Positions 35,701-47,018 of a stretch of DNA of 64,000 nucleotides are shown here, piece by piece. Position 1 is the stretch's first letter; each line of letters begins with the position of its first letter. The stretch covers positions 9,684,251 through 9,748,250 of the forward strand of contig NC_079892.1 in the NCBI RefSeq assembly GCF_024868665.1, given 5' to 3'. The DNA comes from Triplophysa rosa (taxonomy: Eukaryota > Chordata > Actinopteri > Cypriniformes > Nemacheilidae). A program made the translations under genes and the position numbers. The notes under the pieces were generated by a model. It saw only the letters and a program-made list of their open reading frames with translations. It was not told the origin of the DNA and made no database searches.

Positions 35701-38700
35701 AAACGCTGAACTGATCAAAGCATTACCTTTTATGTCTTAATGGTAAATTGTTGATGTTAAAAACCCTTTTCCAATCCAAGGATGAACTTAATATGCAGAA
35801 ATATTTACAAAGAGGCATTTCTTAGGTCCTCAAAACAGTGCTTGAGTACACATGTGAGATAAACCTTACATTTGTGTCTTTTCAAGCAAATATGTTGTAT
35901 TTGAGACCAAAACAAATTGTTTTCATTTTAAAAATGAATATATAAAATGCATAAGGCCGTTTTAAAATTAAGAATGAATAATTGAAATTAAAAAAGTAAA
36001 TCTTAATAACATAATTCATCACACACACAGAAATGCCTCTCTACGGCTTGACTTTTGTTCACTTTTGTTTTGCTTGCAAGGTCCGCTTAATCTCTGTGGG
36101 CAGTATCCTTAATGGTAAGTTTGGTCAAATTTTCAGTAAATCTTTCAGTCCGCCCTGTGTCTACAGGAAACACATCAACACGAGAGGAAATCGCACTTTG
36201 ACTGTGCTTTTGAAGAAAACCAGAAGGCATCTTCACTGTAACTGGTACCACACATGCCCTGCCACTATTTCACATAGTAAGCATCATAATTGACCAAACT
36301 ACAGTGACAATTTTAATAAAAAGTCACGCCAACACCACAGACACGATGAGATCTTTAAACTAAGTGTCTCTGTGATGTGTTTAAAAGGGAGAGGACCGTG
36401 ACACATCGGTCACATGAAATGATCCATGTGGCATACATATGGCCTCACATTGCACACATTACCCCAGGCATCTATAAAGGAGCCCAACGCTGCTCTCATG
36501 TAGGTCACGTGTGATGCACGCGTATATGCAAACACATTCACATTTCACGTGCCTTCACGCTTGACAACGCTCAAGCAACGCATGCAATTTTTCTTGGAAG
36601 GCGGGACTTTCTTCCCATTCATAGTAACACAAGGGATGTCTTGTCTTGTTAATATCTGTAGTCTCAAATATCTCGATTTCTCTCAAAAAGAGTGGTTAAA
36701 ACAACAACAAACAAAGAATTATTAGCACTGACGTCTTGAAAATAAAGTTAATGAGTGAATACAAGTACCAGCAAACATACCGTTCAGTGGGTCACGCCTT
36801 TTCTCTGCAAAAACAAAATTAACATTGTTAAAATGTGGAGGCCAAATTAAATGACTAGTGAGGTCAGTAACGGGGCGGAAGAGAGCCAGCAGGAAGTCAC
36901 CCAGAGGAAAGGGAAAGATTTTATTATGTTAGTTATGGAAAGATTAAGGTGAACGATAGTAAACAGAGAGGCCCTGAGCTTCAGCACCCATTCGTAAATG
37001 ACGGGAACCGCAAACTAAATTAAAGGCATAGTTCACACGAAAATGACAAGCTTCATGTTGTTTCAAACCTGTGTGACACTTTTTATCTGCGGAACACAAA
37101 AGGCGAGGTTTGGCACAATGTTCACACTGCTGTTTTCCATACAATGAAAGTGGATGGGGACTGGAGCTGTCATGCTTTATTCTGGACAAACAAGGAGCAT
37201 AAAAATAGTTTATACGAGTTGTGTGCTATATTGGGAGTGTTTCTAAACCCATCCAATAGATTTGTGTAGCGAGAAGACTGAAATGTAAGTTACACACTGA
37301 AAATCTTGCTTGTCAGCTGTAGTCACCATTCACTTTCATTGCAAGGATATGAGCAGGTTGTGCATTTTCCTTTTGTGCTGCACAGAACAAAGAAACTCAT
37401 TCAGGTGTACATGAGGTTGAACAATTCTCTTATTGGTGTCATTACATCTTGTTGGCACGGGCAATAAAGCACCCCTGTGTGACTCCTTCACCTATTTAGA
37501 GAACCTGGAACCAATTAATTTCCATTTGGCGCTACTAGTAGCTCGAAACTAACACGCTCCTACTTTAATACAAATAAATATGATTTCTTTATAGATCAAT
37601 CAATAGTTGATTCACTACTAAACATGCTTGCTTTTCATTCAATCAAATGAAAAGTAAGAGAGCAGACACAAACAAGATGTTCAAAGGACCAGGGCCTCTT
37701 TAGAAACGAGTTAGTCTAAACTTCAAAGCAGAGCGTGCAAAACAGAACAGGAAGTACTGGAACCCCGCCAGGAAATGAAGAGAGAGACTGCTGCGTTTAC
37801 AAGTGGGCTGCGAGGAGAAAAGGCCCACTATGAAGGTTTTACGACACACCCTACTGAGTGAACACTAGGACACTCGCTACGACTACACCACTACAACAGA
37901 TGACAACTATACACCAAGAGGTACAGAAGGAAGGTTGGACAGAGAGGTTTGCAAATGTAGACGCGGCAAGAGAAAACGGGTTAACAACAAATTATAAATG
38001 AGCTTGTTATGTAAGATTTAGATATGAAAGAGTCGATTTCTATAAAATAATGTCCCTTATATAATAATAAAATACAAAGCATGTTGATTAGGGACAGTTC
38101 ACATAAAAGTAAAAAAATATTCCAAACCTGTCTGATGTTCATTCCATATTTTAAATTGGTCAAAATGTATTATAAATGTGAACAGACATTTTTATGTTAT
38201 TTAATGCCAACAGACTTTTAAGTAGTGCTTATTTAAACAGCTTGAATTTTAATTACATTTAATACATATAGTTTTAAACTTAAGTTCTTATTTGTTCTCT
38301 ATTGCCTGGAGTACATAGGTAACTTACTTGAAAATTGTGGGTTTTTTTAGGTGAACTGCCCTTTTAAAAGAAAAGCACATTTACCAGTTTTCCTCTGTCG
38401 CCTGTTGAGCAGTTCGTTCAGTGCACTCCGAAATCGCTTGGCTTCCTCTTCACTGGCAAAGTTGAGTCCCATCTGACAAGACTAAAGAGAGAAACACACC
38501 GTATGATTGACAAAGCCAGAACATACCCTCGCTAAAGCTAAAAGCAGTTTTACAAGAATAACAGCACACATTAAACCAAACATTTGACTGTTTGCATTCT
38601 TGCGAATTGTCAATAACGTGAAATGCAAAGAAAAAAAACTCACGTCTCCTGCAAAGGTAATGAAGTATGGCCTCGAGTTATTAGTCGCGAAATTATTGTA

Positions 38701-41700
38701 GAGCTCCTGCTCAAACTTTGTTTTCCCATCCTGCAAAAACGAGAGAAAGAAGATACTTAACAGAAGTTTATAGGCACTAGCAGAATACACAGCGTAACAA
38801 ATTGTTGTTTCGCACGACCTTTTTATAATTCTTGTCCAATTCTGTGGTGCATACCATTCTTATTGTGGTAATACCAATGTTTCAAAAATCTCAAGGTGTG
38901 ATTGAAAGATACTGGCCATTTACCTATCTTTTGCTGTTTTGTAATTTTATTAATTATCATTTTTGACTAGACAGTAAAAAAATAAATAAGAGAACCGGAC
39001 TGGGACATGAAGCTGTATGGCCAATATAAGCCCCAGAGCTATTTGGTTGTGACTACTACTATAGATCACGTCCATGGCTATTTATCTGTTCATCCAAGAC
39101 ATGGGAGCTCACCTTGATTTCAAATACACGGATAAAATAAGACCTCTGAGGGTTATCTTTCACCAAGCACGCTACACCGCAGCACCTCTTGACCCAGGAT
39201 GAACTTCTGTCTGCTCCGTACACCTGGACCACTGCTGAGCACATCGTCTGCAAAGACAAACAATCACAAAAGCGTGTCAAACCTATGATTTTTATAACCC
39301 GTTTATATTTTTAAAATAATGTAAGATACCGTAAGATGCGAGCAAAACAGATTTTTATTTACGCAAATGCATATTATGCAACCAAATAAATAAGGCAAAC
39401 TTAAATGGATAGTTTACCCAAAAATACAGCATTTTGGTAACACTTTACAGTAAGGTGCTATATGTTAACAATTAGTTAGCTAACATGAACTAACAATGAA
39501 CAATACTTATACAGCATTTATTCATATTAATTCATGTTAATTTCAGCATTTACTAATACATCAAACGTTGCCATTGTAGTTAATGCACCATGAACTAACA
39601 TGAATAACTGTACTGACATTAACTAACATTAACAAGGAAGGATTAATAAATGCTGAAAAACAAATAGCACCTTATTGTAAAGTGTTACCAACATTTTATT
39701 CACCCTTACGTCATTCCAAACCTGTATTTGACTTGTTCGTCTGTGGAACACAAAAGAAGATATTTTGAGAAATGTCTCTGTGGTTTTCTGTCCATACATC
39801 GAATGCCAATGGGGGCCAATGTTGTTTGGTTACCAATATTCTTCAAAATATCTTCTTTTGTGTTCTGCAGAAGAACGTCATACAGGTTTGAAATGACAAG
39901 AGGGCGAGTTAACCATGAAAAATGTTATTTTTAGGTGAACTATCCCTTTAATATAACATCAACTTCTGACTTACTAGGGCTACTTTCTAAAATAATTGAT
40001 GGAAAGATTAATGAAATGTGACTCTGAAAAATTCCTACCCACAACATTCAAACCTAAAATTTTCCAACAAAAATGAATAAAACAGACATGTTGTTTAAGG
40101 GCCAAGTTAAACACATTTCTTGCACCAAACATCGGCATATGTGCAAAATTCTTCTCATAACCGGCAAGGCTGAATTCTGTTAGGATCATGCGCAAACTAT
40201 ACACATTTAACAGAAATACACTAAAATCAGTGACTGAATCTGGCAGTATGGTGTTGGGAATACACTGGCCACTGCGCATATAAAACACTGCTGTAATTTT
40301 AACCGCAGCCACTGAGAGACGGACACAGGGAAGAGGCATTTTATTCCCTCTCTACAGGGACTCATTCACGCATGTGTCTGCGTTCCATACTCATGACCGA
40401 AAGAAGCACTGCGAACACCATTTTTCAGGACGTGGGTTACCAAAGGGAAAAATAGGCCTGCGTCTTGGCAATACTGTCATAGGGAGGCCAGCCAAGAGTT
40501 TAGAAGATGAAATATTTTCCATGGACAAGCAACACAGACACGTGCTTGCGCTGAGCGATTGTACGAAAACAAAAAACACTGTTTCCCCTCATCCTTCACA
40601 ACAGCTTTTACATGAAATAGACACAGGATGTCTGATCAAATTATCAAAGGTTGTTATGATATTAGGGAAATAATGTACAGATTAATTTATTATTAAAAAT
40701 CAAAGGTTACTTGTTGTAGGGCTGTTCAATTAATCTTTATGGATTTTCAATTTCAATTTTGGCTTCCAACAATTATGAAAACAAACCACTTAAGATAAAA
40801 CAATAACAGCGCAGTAATGCTTTTTGCAAGGATTATATTATTCATTTGAATGTATGCATTCATACGTTATATTTTTTATGTAGATTTTTTATTCGTTATT
40901 AAGTTGAATCCAGTGTTAAATTGATTTATTATTAATTGATCTATTTATTGACTTAGTTTCAATGTGTCAATGTGTAATCGTGCTACATTGATCTCAACAT
41001 TGGGCAAAATAATCGTGATTATAATTTCTAGTTTGTTGTGATGCACTTGATGATTATCGGAACAAATTATTTGTAGTGATGCACACAAGATTTCAATTCT
41101 GGGCCGAAAGAAAAATTTTAGGATGCACTTAGCTGAACACCTTAATCGACATTCCCAAAATAAACATTTTTTGGTACTATTGGATTAAATAGATTTATTA
41201 ATTTAATACATTTAATAAATGTTATTTGCGAATCACGCTGAACTTGCTAAGCAAGGTTTGTTAGTATGTATTTATTAAATACGGGACAACAGGTAGCGCA
41301 TCATTTCTTCTATTGAAATAATGCCATCGCTGTTTGACTAAAAGCTTGAATTGCCAAAACTGCCACTTTACAGATTAATTACATTAAACACTGTGTTGTC
41401 AAAGTTGACAAGCTCTCTTTATTGGTTAAATAATTGCAAAACCCAAAGGCAAACATGAAGGGTGACCAATAATCATTGTGTTTCAAGTAATCATTTATGA
41501 AAAATAGATACGAGGTTTCAGTACAGATAGTTTAAAAGCTTGTTGCTTTTATAAAACGGTTTTTCCATATGCGTAGCAAGACTTCATAGACTTCAAGTCA
41601 ACAAAGTGATATTTAGGCTGTAATGCGGTCAGCAGTTATAGATCGGGGTATTTTATAACGGCTTAGAACCCGGCTCAACCAATCAGATTCAAGGACCAGA

Positions 41701-44255
41701 ACTGACCATTTTATAACAAAAAATGCATTCAATGCAAAAATGCATAATTCTCAGGAAGTCTGCTTGAATTAATACAATTAAGAATGCTGGTTAGCAAATC
41801 AATTCCATCCTATCAGGGCATTAAATGCAAAATCAAAGACTTTTCTAGAAAAAGTGATTCCTCATGCTCAGAAATGCATACTCGGCATATTCACCGCCAA
41901 ATGCACAACAACGTATTTAAGACGCATGCACCCTGTATTTAAAGTTCATCAAGTTCAAAGACAAGCCGGGTTTCCATCTCCTATCCTCACGCCTTACTAG
42001 CTTGCCTTGAACGCAACCAAACACTGCAATGATAAGTAAACCTATACATTTTGCTCGATCAGCCTGAATTTATCGCACACCATCACAGAACGGTGAGAAA
42101 CCTGATGGACAGTTGCCAGGCTTTGCAGTGTTAACTGCATCCAAACGGCATTCCCATCTACAAGTGTCTGCCAAGAACATAAATATGCATGTAAGCCATG
42201 TTTCCCCAACATTCATAGAGATCAGTACGTTCATGTCAGTGTGTGTGGAAACCTGATCTTAGATCAGTACTGGCTCAGCAGTGCTATTCATTAAAGCTCA
42301 AATCTCCATGGAATGGAGGCAGATCAGTTCACTTCCTGTCCTCAAAGACTGCTGATCATGCAATCCCCCCGCACGTCTTTTTTTCTATCTTTTCCTTCTC
42401 TCTCTCTCTCTCTCCGTTGTGTGAATTGGACTCCATCCACCCCCTGCCTTCGGTTTTCGGTGCTGGTTCGGGACACAGTGATGAATGAACCCATGACTGC
42501 TGGATCTTGGATCCAAACAACGTGTCTCATATTTAGTCATTCCCTGTGAAAGCCCACTTTATGGCCTGGACTCTTGGCTGCCGTTCATGGACTGACACTG
42601 TTTGCGTACGGACAATCTTCTCTTCAACCTAGTCATGGACGGGCAACTTAAGTAGGTCTGATAGGAAACAAAGGCATTTTTGTGAATCACATGCAGATAT
42701 CTGCATTACCTTCACAGGCAAGAAAATAAAACTATTTTGACATGTGTGACACTGAGACATAGAGGTACATACAGATTTGGTCTGTATCGGTTCTTCGCCT
42801 TATCAGATATGCAGTCCCAGATTTGAATATTTTTCTGGAATTCTGCAATCGTATCAGACTTCCTCTTCCTTTAGCCATCCAAACATATTTAAGGGCTAGT
42901 TCATCTAAAAATGAACATTTGTTCATCATGTACTCATTCCTCAAGTCATTCCAAACCTGTATGACCCATCTTCTGCAGAACACAAAAGAAGATATTTTGA
43001 AGAATGTCGGTAAACAAACAACATTGGCCACCTTTGACTTCCACTGTACAGACACAAAACCACGGAGACATTTTTTCAAAATATCTTCTCTTGCGTTCCA
43101 AATACGAATGAGACAGAATTTAAATTTTTTGGATGACAAGCCCTTACATCTTGATAAGAGTCAACTATTCATGCATTTCATGAGAACACAAGACAGGTCA
43201 CCTGTCTGTGCTGCGACAGCAATTTTAGGAAAATAAGGAAACACTTGCAACAAATGCTTCCTTGTTAGTAATTTCCTGTCCGCTGCCCTACAAGAACAGG
43301 GTGAGATTGTCTCCAAACATGCCTGCGGGTTTCCTACTGTGAGATCGCCATAGATAACACGTAAAGAACAAATATACAATAGCTGGACAAAATAATATGT
43401 ACAACAATTGTTATAAGGACTTTATGCAATCATTTTTATTTTATTGTCGTTTTCTTACAATTATGAGAATAGTGTGAAGCAGGTTCAGTGATGTTTTGAT
43501 AGGCAAATGGTACAATATTGCACTAGAGACACCTAATTAAAAACCACATCACCATTACCTTTGGTGTTTACATTATTCTGTCCAACCCTATGTGGCAGAA
43601 ATGTGTAACAACGTAAAGATGTGGTGTGGATGGATGAAGGGCTGAAAGTTGATACGTGCGTGCAGTTTGCAGCAACCATATAATGCATTTGCCTATTTAT
43701 ACAGCACGGTGTACCCTAAGATGCACGTGCAACATTTACTAGCCTTATAACTGATGCCTAAAACGCTGTCTGAAAAGACAGCTCACTTGAAGTCAAGACA
43801 CAGCCTGTGTATTAACGTTACCTTACCCGAGCCAACGGCCTTACTGAGGCACGTCTTCTATCTTGAAATGATGCAATGCAGAGCTAACAATTCTTCATAA
43901 AAACAGCACTATGAGCTATGATATATCATGATATTCCCCATCTCACCTCGATAACACGCGTATCATACCCCTACAGACATTCCCGACGGGACGTTATAAA
44001 CGCGTTAAGAGACAACCGTCTGTGCCAATAGTTAACTGTACACCCGACGACTGCGCATCGCATCACGCGCTATTTTAAAGGCTCGATCGTTTGCATGTGA
44101 ACTTGCGTTTGAAGGACTACACATGAGCCGCAAGAGTAAACACAACTTACGATGCATTTCCTGCCCAGGTAGTTGAAGAGACATTCGTTCTCCTGCGGGG
44201 TCAGAAGCAGGGAGCCGACATTTGCCACCCTCCGCTGGGGCGGGTGGCCGCTCAT
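23732..44255 (-). CDS. wasl: Neural Wiskott-Aldrich syndrome protein (N-WASP, WASL)
   Basis: N-WASP relays Cdc42 and PIP2 signals to the Arp2/3 complex, starting branched actin filaments at membranes. Eleven exons read right to left: 44151-44255, 39113-39247, 38644-38730, 38385-38481, 36781-36804, 30900-31080, 29346-29388, 28453-28606, 25760-26265, 24489-24594 and 23732-23793. They total 1500 nt (499 aa; human 505), all in phase. Domains: WH1 at about 1-141 ([29 protein letters not shown]), basic stretch [19 protein letters not shown] ([37 protein letters not shown]) and a long proline-rich SH3/profilin-binding region in exon 9. Two WH2 motifs ([29 protein letters not shown]), a cofilin-like segment ([19 protein letters not shown]) and an acidic tail ending in DEWED follow. 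The ATG at 44255 gives MSGHPPQRR. Nothing looks broken. Teleosts may carry wasla and waslb; I cannot assign the copy. Confidence 0.95.
23993..24345. mobile_element. Family C element in wasl intron 10
   Basis: The counterpart, in opposite orientation, of the element at 9410-9732. Both share TAGGGATG at an edge and the AAGCATCCTCTTTTCTT stretch or its complement. No ORF. Confidence 0.65.
24738..25085 (+). mobile_element. Family B element
   Basis: A second copy of the element at 17827-18213, with the same orientation and nearly the same internal order (GAGGTGTATAAAGACCTTAC, CACCGCGGGTCCCCTT, TTGTTTCTACAGTAGCCCTA). Its right end is cut by the adjoining LINE fragment. Confidence 0.75.
25086..25440 (+). 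mobile_element. LINE reverse-transcriptase fragment
   Basis: A translated stretch of about 120 residues matches the palm region of fish non-LTR reverse transcriptases: [20 protein letters not shown], then [13 protein letters not shown] with the DD pair, [18 protein letters not shown] and a closing YKYLGV. Only this fragment is present, antisense to wasl in the intron between exons 9 and 10. It is a different LINE subfamily from the one at 10853-13030. Confidence 0.85.
26337..26600. repeat. Family A hairpin repeat
   Basis: Palindromic copy with GAAGATATTTTAAGAAATGT and the right edge TTTTTGGGTGAACAATC, in a wasl intron. Confidence 0.75.
26981..27385. mobile_element. MITE with TTTAAAGTCGGCATG termini
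   Basis: TTTAAAGTCGGCATG at the left and its complement CATGCCGACTTTAAA at the right form a perfect terminal inverted repeat around about 375 bp without an ORF. It lies in a wasl intron. Confidence 0.85.
27803..28075. repeat. Family A hairpin repeat
   Basis: Left arm TTAAGGGCTAGTTCATCTAA, right arm GGGTGAACTATCCCTTTAA. A well-preserved palindrome in a wasl intron. Confidence 0.8.
30633..30822. mobile_element. 190-bp MITE
   Basis: GGCTAAAATACACTACAAGA at the left and TCTTGTAGTGTATTCCAGCC at the right are inverted repeats with two mismatches. The inside contains AGTCTGCAGA-like motifs and no ORF. It lies just before wasl exon 6 in gene direction. Confidence 0.8.
32023..33250. mobile_element. 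Composite element with ACCGGTCAAA ends
   Basis: TATACACTACCGGTCAAATG at the left and TTTTGACCGGTTGTATATA at the right form an imperfect inverted repeat. The inside holds a family A repeat (32705-33192), which itself contains a LINE tail (about 32838-32975), so at least three insertion events are stacked here. No transposase ORF. Confidence 0.5.
32838..32975 (-). mobile_element. LINE 3'-tail fragment
   Basis: Contains GCTTTTATCCAAAGCGACTT, the same tail as the L2-like LINE at 10853, preceded by repeated ACATTT units. Only the tail was inserted, splitting a family A repeat. Confidence 0.65.
33549..33902 (-). other. Unrecognised ORF in wasl intron 5
   Basis: From the first ATG at 33902 this frame gives about 117 residues, beginning [20 protein letters not shown] and ending in an Arg-rich stretch and SLCDCS. 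I recognise no domain. On the same strand a TATA-like TTTATAAAG lies about 100 bases upstream (34003-34011), and an AATAAA lies at 33508-33513 just after the stop. It could be a short nested transcript, a repeat remnant or chance; the frame stays open only about 430 bases in all. Confidence 0.25.
34486..34858. repeat. Family A hairpin repeat, long copy
   Basis: Left TTAAAGGGACAGTCCACCCA, right GGGCGGAGTATTCCTTTAA. Internal AAAGATATTTGGAAGAATGC blocks ally it with the copy at 19006-19389. A partial right arm of the same family lies at about 35140-35195. Confidence 0.7.
37021..37435. repeat. Family A repeat, diverged
   Basis: TAAAGGCATAGTTCACACGA at the left edge, then GTTTCAAACCTGTGTGACAC and CTGCGGAACACAAAAGGCGA. 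The right arm is poorly preserved. It lies in wasl intron 4. Confidence 0.55.
39404..39951. repeat. Family A repeat split by a MITE
   Basis: The left tip (ATGGATAGTTTACCCAAAAA) and the rest (from about 39700 to GGTGAACTATCCCTTTAA) are separated by the MITE at 39434-39691. It lies in wasl intron 1. Confidence 0.8.
39434..39691. mobile_element. MITE with TTGGTAACACTTTAC ends
   Basis: TTGGTAACACTTTACAGTAA and TTATTGTAAAGTGTTACCAA form an inverted repeat. The inside is rich in TTAACATTAACTAACAT-type words. This is a common cyprinid non-autonomous element of about 258 bp. Confidence 0.85.
39952..42888. other. wasl intron 1, non-coding part
   Basis: Apart from the repeats listed, this part of the first intron is AT-rich and shows no exon or RNA gene that I recognise. 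A CT-rich tract of alternating C and T lies at about 42397-42416. Confidence 0.5.
42889..43148. repeat. Family A hairpin repeat
   Basis: Left TTAAGGGCTAGTTCATCTAA. Centre with ACAAAAGAAGATATTTTGAA. Right end TGGATGACAAGCCCTTA. It lies in wasl intron 1. Confidence 0.75.
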
Positions 44256-44600
44256 GTTGACGAAACAGGAGGCGGATGAAAGCAAGCGTTTGTCTCGTGT
44301 TAAACAAGTTAATTTTATGTGAAATGTGTGCAATCACAGATCAACATGGCCTGCGCTCCGTGCATCCCGTAAGGAATTCCGCATACAAGTAGATCCGACG
44401 TAGTGTTTCTCCCAGCGCGCGAGCGGTGCAGATGCGAATCGTTAACTCCCGTGAATTACTTATTCTTTAACGCTTCCACTTTTAACCGACGGCATATTAT
44501 AAACTTTCATTCCGAACTCCCGAAGCAATAACGATCCTTCAATCCAACATGGCAGCAGGACGGTAGAGTTATGGCAGACTTCAGGAGGGGGGAGGATGGA
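44256..44600 (-). promoter_or_regulatory. wasl promoter region, CpG-rich
   Basis: Immediately upstream of the wasl start the DNA becomes GC- and CpG-rich (for example CCCAGCGCGCGAGCGGTGCA at about 44411), with no TATA box in place. This suits a housekeeping-type promoter. The exact transcription start is not visible. Confidence 0.5.
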
Positions 44601-47018
44601 TTTTGGTCGGTTTTATTGTCTGCTTTATTGCAACGAATAACGGCTTTTGCTAATTTTTGTTTGATAACATAATAACATTATAGTTACATTGACAAACTGT
44701 TTTAATTCTCTAAAAACAAGTGATTAAACTTAAAATTATGACACCATCAGAGCAAGCACCCCTTTATTTTTCAGAATGGAGTATCCCTGTTTTCCCGTGC
44801 CTCTTGCAGAATGCGGACGGGATGCGCACGGGATGGGGCGGGGCCTCTGGCAGGAAGGCGGAGCCCAGTTGCGTCACTGACAGAGGAGGATAACAAATTT
44901 GACTGATTTAATATTTTGAGATATGTGATTATTTATGCAGTTACAAAACATTTAAACTGCTGATTGTAATATTATGAATTCTGTTTGCTTAAATTCAAGG
45001 CGAGAGTAGCCTACTACACATGTGGGCAGACTGCAAAATAAATGTTTACAAAACGTTTTCTCATTAGCGTAACGCGGAGGAGCACTCCAAAAGCCATTAT
45101 AACATTCCTTGCGTAATATAGACATTTTCGAGAAGTCGAAAAATTAAATTGGTCTCACCTACAACTAGACAAAAGTGTTTGGACACAAGAAGGACAATTA
45201 TTTTTAAACCTTTTTCACTAAAAGACCAGTTATATTTTATTCATGGCCAATAGTGATCTAATCACACAAACTGCATACTTGTGTGACTGCTGTATGTCTT
45301 TTCTCATGAGATAATGATGGCCTCAGTATTCCATGTCAAATCAGCATATTCTACACTATTATTATAGAGAAAAAAATCTTGACTTGCCATAGTCTATAGT
45401 CATTTCAGTGTAATTACTAAGAAGGCAAAATAAAGGGCTAGGGAGATTTAAATCATTGTAATCCAAAGACGTTTGAAGCCCAGGGCCCGGTTGCATAAAG
45501 CACCTTAAGTTTCTCCCTTAAGTATGACACTTAAGGGGTGATTTTCCTTTACCAAAGACAATAGGAGAATGACTTAAGTGTGTCCTTAAGTATACCTCAA
45601 GTTTTACTTAAGGGAAAATTACACTTAAGGTGCTTTATGCAACCGGGCCTAGGAACTAACACCCACCTTTGACTACGCATGGCCTCAGGTGACTAAGATT
45701 AATACACACTATTTGCAACTACACGTTTAATACCTGATTAATAGTTGTACGCCCTTATATAACAGCCAGCAGGGACAGAGTTCACCTTGTTCCCCAACGA
45801 TAAACACACGAGAGAAGAAAACGGAAAAAGAGACAGATGGAAGATCTTGTTTGACAGCGGAGGCCTGCCAGGGGCCACCTGGTCTCCCTTTAAATTCTGT
45901 CACTCTGGTGCATGTTCAACAGCTACTGAGACAAGAAGCTAACTTTATAAGAACACACAAGCATACTCTTTCATATTTTACCTGTAGTAGATATAGTATT
46001 TCCTTGATTCTTAAGCAAATTATACATTTGGTAAATAGTCATGCATTATGCGAGATTATGTAGCCTATTATATACAGCGTTGTTGCAAAATAAAACGAGA
46101 CAGCAAGAATGCTTTGCACGTTCTTTGCTCTACACTCTCAATGTTTTTTGGGGGGGATAATGACTGGCCGGCTATCTGTATATTATCCATTACATAAAAC
46201 AAAATTCCCGTTAAACAAGATTCTAAATTATTTCATTACACTCATCTCACAACTAGATGGCGACAAACGCTCGATTTATTCAAGAACTGTTTCGCTGCTT
46301 AGTACCAAAGATTATATATATTAACAAGACGGTGCCGCTATGAATTAGAAAAAGTGCAACGCTCAGTAAGCCCCGCCTTCTAGTGGAAAGAGCCAATCAT
46401 CAATCGCTAAAGCCTTTCTAAAAGTGCCTTTGCAGAGAGAAATGCTTGAAGAAGTCAATTTGCTGCCATGATTTGAGCTTAAGAGACACATTTTATGATA
46501 CAGCAGCTGATGTCTGGCTCAACTGGTGAAAAATAAGCTCTTTTACATTGACATTAGAAAGCGCTTTTAAAGATTGTTGGCCGTGCGAAGACCTTGCTTA
46601 GGGTCTTTGTTATTACATTGCGCTTCCGTCATGATTCTTCTGCTGACACGCCCAAACTGTAAACTTTAAGCTCATTTTGTAAGTACGATCATACCGAGGC
46701 ACTGATTATTACTACAACAGAAAATCAACTACAGTAACTTACTAAGTTTGGAGAAGTTATAAATATATTGGCAACTTTTGATATCAAACCACTATTAACA
46801 AAGAACGTAAATTTAGAATGCGAGCATTTACCGTACAATTCATATCTACACCTTCGCTTATCTGTAAATTAAGTCTCAGGTAAGTGGAAAAGCTACTAAA
46901 TTATTAGGATTATCTGGCAACCGTAGAAGTCAGCTGACTATCTGACAGTGGGCACAAAGGCAGCGCAGCGCCTTCAACAAAGCATTTGGATCTGGGGTGT
47001 TATTTTTAATAATCGAAC
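44601..47018. other. Intergenic region between wasl and the HEPN-dsRBD gene
   Basis: The two genes are divergently oriented. No other coding sequence is recognised. A GC-box stretch (GGGATGGGGCGGGGCC) lies near 44831-44848, a MITE at 45483-45650, and a TATA-like TTATATAACA near 45756. Any leader exon of the downstream gene must lie here, but I could not fix one. Confidence 0.5.
45483..45650. mobile_element. Short near-perfect palindromic MITE
   Basis: The left end GGGCCCGGTTGCATAAAGCA and the right end TGCTTTATGCAACCGGGCC match as inverted repeats, extending inwards through CCTTAAG. Several further ACTTAAGG words lie inside. The element is about 168 bp and could fold into one long hairpin. 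Confidence 0.85.

Noticed and set aside
40374..40673. 99-codon ORF in wasl intron 1
   Set aside because: It starts at GTG, shows no domain, splice context or codon pattern of a gene.
45851..46063. ORF after a TATA-like box as a first exon
   Set aside because: The protein is featureless and cannot be joined to the downstream gene, whose own ATG at 47019 matches the family N-terminus.
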